Assembly (NCBI GenBank): GCA_041660815.1
Contig: JBAZVN010000001.1
Coordinates: 248,001 to 312,000, forward strand
Length of the DNA: 64,000 bases
Direction: 5' to 3'
From: PALSA-1006 sp041660815
GTDB taxonomy: Bacteria > Pseudomonadota > Gammaproteobacteria > Burkholderiales > Gallionellaceae
Shown here: piece after piece, positions 14,828 to 22,761 of the stretch
Numbering within the stretch: the stretch's first letter is position 1
How the letters are laid out: each line of letters starts with the position of its first letter
Made by a program: the position numbers and the translations under genes
Notes under the pieces: generated by a model
What the model saw: only the letters and a program-made list of their open reading frames with translations
Database searches by the model: none
Told to the model about the DNA's origin: nothing

Positions 14828-16153
14828 TTATGGGCGCAACGCCTGATTCACACCGCCAATATCGTCATCGCTCAACGTACCCACAGCGGCTTTGAGGCGC
14901 AAACGGCTCAGCAGGTAATTGTATTGCGCCTGATATAAATCACGGCGTGTCGAGAATAATTGCTGCTGGGCATTCAACACGTCGATGTTGGTGCGTACTC
15001 CCACGCCCTGCCCCAATTTACTGGCTTCCAGCAAACTTTCACTCGACTTTAATGCTTGCTGCAGCGCCTTGACCTGGGAAATTCCGCTGACCACGCCCAA
15101 ATAAGCCTGACGTGCTTGCACACCGACGGTACGTCGCGCATTTTCCAAATCTTGCTTGGCCTTATCACGATTCGCTTCCGCTTCACGATATCTGGACTGG
15201 GTAGCTCCGCCCTGGAACAACGGCATATTGAACTGCAAGCCAAATGAACTAACGGTTGTATCTGTGGAACCAAAATTCGTGGCACCAAAATAGGTTGGAT
15301 TATTCGTGTTCTTGTTATAACTGGCCACAAAATCCAAGGTGGGCATATGCCCACCCAAATTTCGGGTTACTTCTTTTTCGGCCAATTCAGCAGCTGCGGT
15401 CGCAATGGTAATCTGTATATTTTGCTGCTGAGCATCCGCCACCCATTTTTCAATATCAGCAGGGTGCGGAACTTCCAAAGCGATCTCTTTATTTAAAGAG
15501 TTTAACAGGCCCGGATCTTTATTGGTCATCTGCTGCAGCGCACGACGTTTCACTTCCAGATTACTTTGCGCACTTATTTCCTGCGCATTAATCAGGTCAT
15601 AACGCGCTTGCGCTTCATAGGTGTCCGTAATGGTGGAAGTACCCACTTCGAAGTTGCGCTTTGCCTGCTCTAATTGCTCAGAAATTGCTTTCTTTTGCGC
15701 ATCGGTCAATTGCACATTATCCTGAGCAACCAACACCTCAAAATAACCCTGTGCGACGCGCAACATCAGATCATTCTTGGCGAATTCAAATTGCGCCTCA
15801 GAAATAGCCACTTGAATTTCAGATTCGGTAAAAGCAATCCAAGCCTGTTGTTGAAACAGCGGTTGCCTTAAATTAACACCGAAACCACTACTATCAGATT
15901 TGTAATTGGCAAACTTGGAGCTGGTATCGTTATACGTCACATTTGCCGTCAAGTTGACTGTCGGCATCAATAATGACTGCCCCTGTGACTTTTTTTCCTG
16001 GCCGACCAACTGTGTTGCTTTAGCGGAAGCAAATGCCGCATCTTCGCTTTGCGCTGCGCGGTAAGCTTCCATCAAATCCATCGCCGAAGCCGAACCGGCA
16101 GCAAAGCTCGCCAGCACAACTAAAGATATTTTAGATAATTTGAAGAGTTTCAT
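14828..16153 (-). CDS. tolC: TolC-family outer-membrane channel protein
   Basis: 441 residues from ATG 16153 (an upstream GTG at 16165 is possible). Signal peptide ends GSASA, then MDLMEAYRAAQSEDA. Two internal repeats of the outer-membrane-efflux domain, rich in long helices (VQLTDAQKKAISEQLEQAKRN; EANRDKAKQDLENARRT), with strands such as SSFGLQFNMPLFQGG. TolC trimers form the exit duct for type I secretion and RND pumps. No pump genes lie beside it, so it is probably a general-purpose TolC. pcm is immediately upstream on the same strand, a pairing frequent in proteobacteria. Confidence 0.93.
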   Translation of the reverse strand: MKLFKLSKISLVVLASFAAGSASAMDLMEAYRAAQSEDAAFASAKATQLVGQEKKSQGQSLLMPTVNLTANVTYNDTSSKFANYKSDSSGFGVNLRQPLFQQQAWIAFTESEIQVAISEAQFEFAKNDLMLRVAQGYFEVLVAQDNVQLTDAQKKAISEQLEQAKRNFEVGTSTITDTYEAQARYDLINAQEISAQSNLEVKRRALQQMTNKDPGLLNSLNKEIALEVPHPADIEKWVADAQQQNIQITIATAAAELAEKEVTRNLGGHMPTLDFVASYNKNTNNPTYFGATNFGSTDTTVSSFGLQFNMPLFQGGATQSRYREAEANRDKAKQDLENARRTVGVQARQAYLGVVSGISQVKALQQALKSSESLLEASKLGQGVGVRTNIDVLNAQQQLFSTRRDLYQAQYNYLLSRLRLKAAVGTLSDDDIGGVNQALRP

Positions 16154-16241
16154 TGTTTGCACCAAATTTGAATATTAGAATAATCTAATATTACATGCAA
16201 ATCACGCCGGCTTCAAGTCCGACATGTTGCCGACTTACCAA

Positions 16242-16895
16242 TTAAAATACGAATCGTTGCGGTTGAGGGGCGTTAACCAAGGGAGGAACGCTGATTTCAA
16301 ACAAGGTTTTGCTCTCCACCGCACCAGCCGCCGTGCGCGTAAAGGTGCAGGCATGCATACTGGGGCCATCGCCAACCACCGCAAATAAACGCCCGCCGAC
16401 TTTCAGACTATTCAACAGCGCGGAGGGTTGCATGGGCACCGAACCGGTCAACACAATCGCGTCATACTGCTTATCGCCCCAACCATTGGCGGCATCGCCC
16501 ACGACCAACGTCACATTCTCGATGTGCTGCGCCGCCAGATTGCGTTCAGCCTGCGCGCTGAGTTCAGGAACAATTTCCACGCTGGTGACATGGGCTGCCA
16601 ATTGCGCAATCAATGCCGTCAAAAAACCACTCCCGGTGCCCACTTCCAGCACTTCATCTTCAGGATTCAACGCCAGGGCTTGCAGCGCGCGTGCTTCCAA
16701 TTTTGGCTGCCACATCTTTGCGGCATGCCCTATGGAAATTTCCATATCCATAAACGCCAGAGAGCGCTGCTCAAGCGGGACAAATTGCTCGCGTTTAATC
16801 TTCTTCAACAATTCCAAGACGTCAGGATTTAGCACATCCCAAGGACGTATTTGTTGTTCCACCATATTAAAGCGAGCTTGTTCCACGTTATTCAT
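16242..16895 (-). CDS. pcm: Protein-L-isoaspartate O-methyltransferase
   Basis: 217 residues from ATG 16895, chosen because AAGGGAG lies 7 bases upstream. MVEQQIRPWDVL start, SAM motif EVLEVGTGSGFLTALIAQLA, VTSVEIVPEL and YDAIVLTGSVP, RLFAVVGDGP. It repairs isoaspartyl residues in aged proteins. The short betaproteobacterial form lacks the usual long N-terminus. It lies upstream of and in line with the tolC-like gene. Confidence 0.9.
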   Translation of the reverse strand: MNNVEQARFNMVEQQIRPWDVLNPDVLELLKKIKREQFVPLEQRSLAFMDMEISIGHAAKMWQPKLEARALQALALNPEDEVLEVGTGSGFLTALIAQLAAHVTSVEIVPELSAQAERNLAAQHIENVTLVVGDAANGWGDKQYDAIVLTGSVPMQPSALLNSLKVGGRLFAVVGDGPSMHACTFTRTAAGAVESKTLFEISVPPLVNAPQPQRFVF

Positions 16896-17040
16896 TCCCG
16901 ACTCCCTTGGATTGTTGTAATAAAAAAGTGTTGCGCAGTATAACAAGTGCGTGAGGATGTCTCAATGTCATCGCAAAATTTTGTCAGCTTTTGCGCTTTC
17001 CCGAAATATCACAATGCACTGATTTTAAGAGATATTTTAT

Positions 17041-18765
17041 TTATGCGTTAAGTCTGGCCAGCAGATCCCGAATCTTAAGCGGGTCATCCGACCGTACAAT
17101 TTTAAGGATGAGCGGCAAAATTTCCGGAAGGCTGGTGGTGAGTACGCGCTGTTTCGTTGCGAGAATTTGCCCCGGGTTCATGGAAAATTGACGCAATCCC
17201 AGCCCCAATAACAAACGGGTATAAGACAGTTCGCCGGCCATTTCACCGCACACCGAGATCGGGATATTGACTTTATTGGCACTGCTAATAACATGTGCCA
17301 ATAAATGCAGTATCGCGGGATGCAAGGGATCATACAGATGCGAAACTTCTTCATCGGTACGGTCAATGGCCAGGGTATATTGAATCAGATCGTTGGTGCC
17401 GATTGATAAAAAATCCAGCTTTTTCACAAACGCATTCAACGCTAGCGCGGCGGCCGGAATTTCAATCATGCCGCCAATGGGGACTGCATTATTAAACGCA
17501 ATGCCTTCGGCAGCCAATTCCTGCTTCACCATCTTAATAAAATTCAGCGTTTGATTGATCTCGCCGACGCCCGACAACATGGGCACCAAAATTTTCAAAT
17601 TACCAAAACTGGAGGCGCGCAGCAGGGCGCGCAGTTGCGCGCGGAACAGTTGCGGCTCCGCCAAACACAATCGAATGGCGCGCAAGCCGAGTGCCGGATT
17701 ACTTGCCACCCGTGCCGCATTATTGATCTGCTTGTCGGCACCCAGATCAAAGGTACGAATCGTGACCGGCAATCCGTTCATGCCTTCCACGACCGTGCGA
17801 TACGCTTCAAACTGTTCCTCTTCATCCGGCAATGCATCGCGATTTAAAAACAAAAATTCGCTGCGAAACAGACCAATTCCGGTTGCACCATTTTCTTTGA
17901 CTTCAGAAAGATCGCCGGGCATTTCGATGTTGGCATGCAGTTCAATGTGCGTACCATCCAGCGTGTTGGCATGCGCAGTTTTGAGGCGCTTTAATTTTTG
18001 CCGCTCCAAATCCAGCTGGCTATGGCGCAATTTGTATTCGGCAAGCAACTGCTTGTCGGGGTTGACCAGCACGACACCATGCTCGCCATCCACGATGAGC
18101 ATATCGTGGTCTTTAATCAGTTCGCGCGCATGATGCAAGCCGACCACGCACGGGGTATTTAAGCCGCGCGCCACAATGGCGGTATGCGAAGTTGCCCCGC
18201 CGACATCGGTCAAAATTGCGGAAAATTGGTGCGGCTTGAGTTGAATCAGGTCAGCCGGACTGACATCGTGTGCGACTAAAATTAAATCAGTATTGTGCTG
18301 GCCACTGGGAGGAACATGCCCCGGTTGGCCGCTCAAAGATTTGAGAATTCGCTCAACCACTTGTACCACATCGGTTTTACGCTCGCGCAAATAAGCGTCT
18401 TCAAAAGCTTCAAATTGCGAAACCAGTTCTTCCATCTGTGTTTTGAGCGCCCATTCGGCATTGCACTGCTCGCGAAGGATCATTTCACGCGCCGCCTGAC
18501 TAATGTGCACATCGGCCAAAATCATCAAATGCAAATCCAGAAATGCGTCAAATTCAGCGGCAGCCTGCAGCGGGCGAAAATCGCGCAATCCGGACAATTC
18601 CTTGCGGGTGGTTTCCAATGCCTCATCGAAACGGGCAACTTCTTCCTGCACCAAATGTTTGGGAAGGACGTAATGCGAAACTTCCAGCTTGGTATGTGAA
18701 ACCAGATGCGCGTGCCCGATGGCAATGCCATGCGAAACCGGGAGTCCATGCAGTGCGAAACTCAT
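17041..18765 (-). CDS. ptsI: PTS enzyme I, phosphoenolpyruvate-protein phosphotransferase
   Basis: 574 residues. Active-site His in GGATSHTAIVARGLNTPCVVG; PEP-binding domain with GIGLFRSEFLFLNRD, FDLGADKQ, NPALGLRAIRLCL, IGTNDLIQYTLAIDR and the Cys loop SVCGEMAG. It starts the phosphate chain from PEP to HPr. Its ATG overlaps the HPr stop. With HPr and a mannose-type EIIA but no sugar permease, this is a regulatory, incomplete PTS. Confidence 0.97.
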   Translation of the reverse strand: MSFALHGLPVSHGIAIGHAHLVSHTKLEVSHYVLPKHLVQEEVARFDEALETTRKELSGLRDFRPLQAAAEFDAFLDLHLMILADVHISQAAREMILREQCNAEWALKTQMEELVSQFEAFEDAYLRERKTDVVQVVERILKSLSGQPGHVPPSGQHNTDLILVAHDVSPADLIQLKPHQFSAILTDVGGATSHTAIVARGLNTPCVVGLHHARELIKDHDMLIVDGEHGVVLVNPDKQLLAEYKLRHSQLDLERQKLKRLKTAHANTLDGTHIELHANIEMPGDLSEVKENGATGIGLFRSEFLFLNRDALPDEEEQFEAYRTVVEGMNGLPVTIRTFDLGADKQINNAARVASNPALGLRAIRLCLAEPQLFRAQLRALLRASSFGNLKILVPMLSGVGEINQTLNFIKMVKQELAAEGIAFNNAVPIGGMIEIPAAALALNAFVKKLDFLSIGTNDLIQYTLAIDRTDEEVSHLYDPLHPAILHLLAHVISSANKVNIPISVCGEMAGELSYTRLLLGLGLRQFSMNPGQILATKQRVLTTSLPEILPLILKIVRSDDPLKIRDLLARLNA

Positions 18766-19031
18766 TCGCCTTCCCCGAAGTAATCGTTAATCAGGGCCTG
18801 CAACGCGGTCATCGCTTCCAGCTCCTGCTCGCCGTTGGTTTCAATAGAAATAGTTGTTCCTTTGGCTGCGGCCAGCATCATCACCCCCATGATACTTTTG
18901 GCGTTGATGCGCCTGCCGTTACGTGACATCCATACTTCGCAGGGAAATTTTGAAGCCAGTTGAGTTAATTTGGCGGATGCGCGCGCATGCAGCCCAAGCT
19001 TATTTATGATCAGAGCATCTTGTTGCAACAT
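18762..19031 (-). CDS. ptsH: Phosphocarrier protein HPr
   Basis: 89 residues: active His in NKLGLHARASAKLTQLA and the regulatory serine region AKSIMGVMMLAAAKG, so both phosphorylation sites are intact. The start overlaps the EIIA gene by 32 bases and the end overlaps ptsI by 4. A Ser-46-type site implies an HPr kinase elsewhere in the genome, as usual in betaproteobacteria. Confidence 0.97.
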   Translation of the reverse strand: MLQQDALIINKLGLHARASAKLTQLASKFPCEVWMSRNGRRINAKSIMGVMMLAAAKGTTISIETNGEQELEAMTALQALINDYFGEGE

Positions 19032-19434
19032 TGCAGCCTTTCGTTTCAGAATTCATATACACAATACATTCGCGCCCGCCTTCATACGCGCGTTGCGCCA
19101 TTTCTTCCAGCGACCGGTCACGGCTGCACACGGTCACGCGCAGCAACATGGGTAAATTTACCCCGGCGATGCCCAATACCCGGTCCATTTGACACAAACG
19201 TTGCGCAATATTGCTCGGTGTAGCACCAAATACATCGCACAAAATTAACACGCCTTTTCCGCTATCCAACTGCCCGACCAGCGCCCGACCTTCGGCTTCC
19301 TTAGCCTGCGGATCATCGCTCGCCAGTACCGACAATGCCTTAAGTTGCGTGGGAACACTGCCCATCACATGCTGTACACAATCCATTAGCGAGTCGCCCA
19401 GCCCGTTGTGCGTAACCAACAAAACTCCGACCAC
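19000..19434 (-). CDS. PTS EIIA component, mannose-type domain
   Basis: 144 residues, single EIIA-Man domain: GVLLVTHNGLGDSLMDCVQHV with the phosphorylatable His near residue 9, GVLILCDVFGATPSNIAQRL and the GVNLPMLLRV strand. No EIIB, IIC or IID neighbours, so a signalling role is likely. The last ten or so codons overlap the HPr gene. Confidence 0.93.
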   Translation of the reverse strand: MVGVLLVTHNGLGDSLMDCVQHVMGSVPTQLKALSVLASDDPQAKEAEGRALVGQLDSGKGVLILCDVFGATPSNIAQRLCQMDRVLGIAGVNLPMLLRVTVCSRDRSLEEMAQRAYEGGRECIVYMNSETKGCNVATRCSDHK

Positions 19435-19641
19435 TTAAAATACTCCCATGAAATGTGCGACAACTCCGGCAATGAGTAATAGCACCACCCAGCCGTACAG
19501 TAAAAAGGCGTGCAACACGCGCGCCACAACCGCTTCGGTGTTGCGTTCTTCTTCAACAATTTTTTGAATTTTATGCAGCGCATGCACACTCGCCGTGCGG
19601 CGAATATTTTCCTGCATTTCATCTTCTTGACTTGGCTTCAT
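19435..19641 (-). CDS. Small single-helix membrane protein
   Basis: 68 residues: a charged N-terminal helix (HALHKIQKIVEEERNTEAVV) and one C-terminal membrane segment (LLYGWVVLLLIAGVVAHFMG). It begins within the 3' end of apbE (4-base overlap) and ends at the base before the EIIA start, so it is a genuine member of the row. Function unknown. Confidence 0.65.
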   Translation of the reverse strand: MKPSQEDEMQENIRRTASVHALHKIQKIVEEERNTEAVVARVLHAFLLYGWVVLLLIAGVVAHFMGVF

Positions 19642-20669
19642 GGCTCAACTTTTCTGATCGTAGACCGGTCTGTGAATTCTAGCCGTTTCTGCAGCGCTGC
19701 GCTAAGGTGAACAACGCCCGCTGCATCAATCAACATCGCCTGTTCCACTTGCAGGCTTTTTGCCGCCTCGCGCCAGCCATTAATTCCATTAATAAACAAT
19801 GGCTTAGAAGAGCAGTCTGAGCGCAAACCGGCATTCTCACCGTGCGTGACAATTGTGACTGCCTGCACTCCCTGCGCGGGATAACCCGTGCGCGGATCAA
19901 TCAAATGCGAATAACGCATGCCGTTTAGCTCAAAAAACCGCTGATAATCGCCCGAGGTACCAATGGCGTCCCCATCCTTTAAAGATAAAGTAGCCAGTGG
20001 GCCGGGCTTGCGCGGATGTTGAATGCCCACACGCCAGGGACGTTTTCCATGTTGTCCGAGCGCCAACACATTACCACCGATGTTGATCAGCGCATTTTGC
20101 ATGCCCCGCTGTTTAAGAATAACTGCGGCCCGATCCAGCGCGTAGCCTTTGGCATAACCGCCCAAATCAAGCTGCACCGCCGGATTGGCACTTTTCACCA
20201 GGGTATTTTCAATCAGCAAATCACTCATCTGCGGCACAGCTTTTACTAACGTCGCAATTTTATTGGCATCCGGCAGTTCCGCTTTGAATTCTTCGCCCTG
20301 AAATCCCCACAAATGAATCAACCCACCGATAGCCGGATTAAACAGTCCCTCAGATTGGCCGGAAAACCTTGCCGCATCCCGCAACAGATAGGCAACTTCA
20401 GACGGTACGCTGCGACTTTTTCCCTGCGCGATTGCCGCATTTAACGCACTCAGCTCGGAAGGTTTCCATGCATGCAACAAATCGTGCAGGCGTTGAAATT
20501 CTTGCATGACTGCCGCTGCTGCGGCGCGGGCTTGGGCTTCATCCGCACCATAAATGCTGACCTCGACACGCGTGCCGAATACGTAACTTTCTTCCTGATA
20601 CAAGGGTTCTGGGCCGCAGGCAGTGAGCGTCAATAAAGTAAATATTAGAAAGAACAAACGGCAATACAT
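19638..20669 (-). CDS. apbE: FAD:protein FMN transferase, ApbE lipoprotein
   Basis: 343 residues from ATG 20669, giving a signal peptide with lipobox LTAC. ApbE fold: YVFGTRVEVSIYG, LNAAIAQGKSRSVPSEVA, DLGGYAKGYALDRA, ALINIGGNVLALG, and the Mg/FAD motif AIGTSGDYQRFFELNG..YSHLIDPRTGYP. It attaches FMN to Thr of periplasmic flavoproteins such as NqrB/C and RnfG. One oddity: the usual late HTDALSTALFVLG-type text reads RSDCSSKPLFINGIN, so a conserved Asp-Ala pair is altered. Confidence 0.9.
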   Translation of the reverse strand: MYCRLFFLIFTLLTLTACGPEPLYQEESYVFGTRVEVSIYGADEAQARAAAAAVMQEFQRLHDLLHAWKPSELSALNAAIAQGKSRSVPSEVAYLLRDAARFSGQSEGLFNPAIGGLIHLWGFQGEEFKAELPDANKIATLVKAVPQMSDLLIENTLVKSANPAVQLDLGGYAKGYALDRAAVILKQRGMQNALINIGGNVLALGQHGKRPWRVGIQHPRKPGPLATLSLKDGDAIGTSGDYQRFFELNGMRYSHLIDPRTGYPAQGVQAVTIVTHGENAGLRSDCSSKPLFINGINGWREAAKSLQVEQAMLIDAAGVVHLSAALQKRLEFTDRSTIRKVEP

Positions 20670-20686
20670 TGCCCGAAAATAGTGAA

Positions 20687-21958
20687 TCACTCGACCAACG
20701 CTTCCAGCTCTAATGAAGCGGCCAACATCGCCAGACGCGCAACGACTCCGTAGGCGTAAAAACGATTGGGAACATCGTCCGGCGCGCAATCCGGGTTCGG
20801 CAAAGTACAGCAGGCTTCGAAAGCCAACGGTTCGAAACGCATGCCCGGCGCGTTGAGATTTTCATCGACGCCTCGGTCGGTATGGACGCGATAAAAACCG
20901 CCGACCACGTGCCGGTCAATCATGTAAATGACCGGCTCGGCCACCGCATCGTTGATATTTTCAAAGGTATAAACACCTTCCTGCACCAACACGTCCGACA
21001 CTTGCAGACCTTCTTTGACCACCGCCATTTTGTTGCGTTGCTTGCGGTTTAAGTCGCGCACTTCACTGGCATCTTTCACAGTCATGATGCCCATGCCATA
21101 AGTTCCGGCATCGGCCTTCACGATCACAAACGGGTCTTGTTTAACGCCGTATTCCGCATATTTAACGCGAATCTGTTGCAGGACGGCATCCACTTGAGTG
21201 GCGAGACATTCCTCCCCGACGCGGGCCTGAAAATCCATCTGATTGCACACCGCAAAATACGGGTCGATCAGCCAGGAATCGATACCGATCAATTGCGAGA
21301 AATCTGTAGCAACTTGTTTATAAAATGAAAAATGCTCAGACTTTAAACGCGAATGCCAACCTGATTCGAGCGGCGGCAAAACGGTTTGTTCCAGATTTTT
21401 AAGAATTTCCGGCACACCGCCAGACAGATCGTTATTCAGCAAAATAACGCAGGGATCAAAATTCTCCACCGTTAGACGGCGCCCCCGACGCACCAGCGGC
21501 TCCAGGGTTAGGGATGCCCCGTTGGCCAGATCAATTCGCGTGGGCTCGGTAATTTCCGGCAACAAAGAACCCACCCGCACACGCATGCCGGCTTGTTTGA
21601 TGATGGTGACCAGCTGCGCGACATTCTGCAAATAAAATTGATTGCGCGTGTGATTTTCGGGAATCAGCAGTACGCCGCGCGCTTCCGGGCAAACTCTTTC
21701 CACAACGGACTGCATGGCCATCACACACAGCGGTAAAAAATCCGGATTCAGATTATTAAAGCCGCCGGGGAAAAGATTGGTATCCACCGGCGCCAGCTTG
21801 AAGCCGCTGTTGCGCAAATCGACGGAAGAATAAAACGGCGGCGTGTGCTCCAGCCATTGCTTGCGAAACCAATGCTCGATGCTCGGTTGGGCACTGAGAA
21901 TACGCTGCTCAAGCTCCAACAACGGGCCTTTTAATGCTGTGGTGAGATGGGGAACCAT
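20687..21958 (-). CDS. gshA: Glutamate-cysteine ligase, proteobacterial gshA_ferroox type
   Basis: 423 residues from ATG 21958. Text such as YSSVDLRNSGFKLAPVDTNL, FPGGFNNL, LLIPENHTRNQFY, FVIVKADAGTYGMGI and VPNRFYAYGVVARLAMLA matches the ligase family first described from Acidithiobacillus and widespread in betaproteobacteria. It makes gamma-glutamylcysteine for glutathione. In related genomes gshB usually follows directly; here apbE and a small membrane gene occupy that place. Confidence 0.88.
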   Translation of the reverse strand: MVPHLTTALKGPLLELEQRILSAQPSIEHWFRKQWLEHTPPFYSSVDLRNSGFKLAPVDTNLFPGGFNNLNPDFLPLCVMAMQSVVERVCPEARGVLLIPENHTRNQFYLQNVAQLVTIIKQAGMRVRVGSLLPEITEPTRIDLANGASLTLEPLVRRGRRLTVENFDPCVILLNNDLSGGVPEILKNLEQTVLPPLESGWHSRLKSEHFSFYKQVATDFSQLIGIDSWLIDPYFAVCNQMDFQARVGEECLATQVDAVLQQIRVKYAEYGVKQDPFVIVKADAGTYGMGIMTVKDASEVRDLNRKQRNKMAVVKEGLQVSDVLVQEGVYTFENINDAVAEPVIYMIDRHVVGGFYRVHTDRGVDENLNAPGMRFEPLAFEACCTLPNPDCAPDDVPNRFYAYGVVARLAMLAASLELEALVE

Positions 21959-21995
21959 AATTGCCTTATCTTCAATACTGATGATGGAAACTAAT

Positions 21996-22018
21996 GGGGG
22001 CACAATGCATTCGCCCCC
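21996..22018 (-). terminator. GC-rich hairpin between LOG-family gene and gshA
   Basis: GGGGGC (21996-22001) and GCCCCC (22013-22018) bracket an 11-base loop containing AATGCATT. It lies after the LOG-family stop and before gshA on the same strand, so it may terminate or attenuate readthrough. It shares ATTCGCCCCCA with sites at 11354 and 14806. Confidence 0.4.
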
Positions 22019-22026
22019 ACGAAATT

Positions 22027-22743
22027 TTACAAATTCAACTGCATTTCTTTTTCGGAAGCTGAAGGCTCAAAACCGCGCGTTTCATAATGCTGAAATATGG
22101 CACTGACCACTTCCGACGGCTCATCGATGATGCGGATTAAATTCAAGTCATCCGGGCCAATCATTTTCTCTTCCAGCAGACTGGTCTTAATCCAGTCGAG
22201 CATGCCGCCCCAGAATTTGCTGCCGACTAAAATAATCGGCATGCGACGCGTCTTGCCCGTCTGCACCAACGTCAGCGCCTCCATCAGTTCGTCCAGCGTG
22301 CCGAAACCGCCGGGCATCACCACGTACGCACTGGCAAATTTGACGAACATCACTTTGCGCGTAAAAAAATGCTGGAAAGTCTGGCTGATATTTTGATAGG
22401 GGTTGTTGTGCTGTTCGTGGGGCAATTGAATATTCAACCCTACGCTGGGCGATTTTCCATAAAACGCGCCCTTGTTGGCCGCTTCCATAATGCCCGGGCC
22501 GCCGCCCGAAATGACTGAAAAACCGGCATCGGAAAGCAGCCTGGCAATCTCTTCGGTAAGCTTGTAATAGGGATGATCATGCGGCGTGCGCGCACTGCCA
22601 AAAATGCTCACCGCCGGCTGAATATCGCGTAGACGTTCGGTCGCCGAGACAAATTCTGACATAATGCCGAATACGCGCCATGCCTCCTTTGACTGAGTTA
22701 ACTCGGGCAAATGCGAGGGGGGTATTTTGGCTTGATCGTTCAT
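22027..22743 (-). CDS. LOG-family (TIGR00730) Rossmann-fold protein
   Basis: 238 residues with the family signatures SIFGSARTPHDHPYY, GFSVISGGGPGIMEAANKGAF, YVVMPGGFGTLDELMEAL and PIILVGSKFWGGMLDW. PGGxGTxxE is the nucleotide-monophosphate phosphoribohydrolase motif. The longer YgdH-like form lacks a settled role; cytokinin-type activity is possible. Start-to-start gap to divergent polA is 18 bases. Confidence 0.88.
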   Translation of the reverse strand: MNDQAKIPPSHLPELTQSKEAWRVFGIMSEFVSATERLRDIQPAVSIFGSARTPHDHPYYKLTEEIARLLSDAGFSVISGGGPGIMEAANKGAFYGKSPSVGLNIQLPHEQHNNPYQNISQTFQHFFTRKVMFVKFASAYVVMPGGFGTLDELMEALTLVQTGKTRRMPIILVGSKFWGGMLDWIKTSLLEEKMIGPDDLNLIRIIDEPSEVVSAIFQHYETRGFEPSASEKEMQLNL

Positions 22744-22761
22744 CTCAATTCTCTAAAATAA

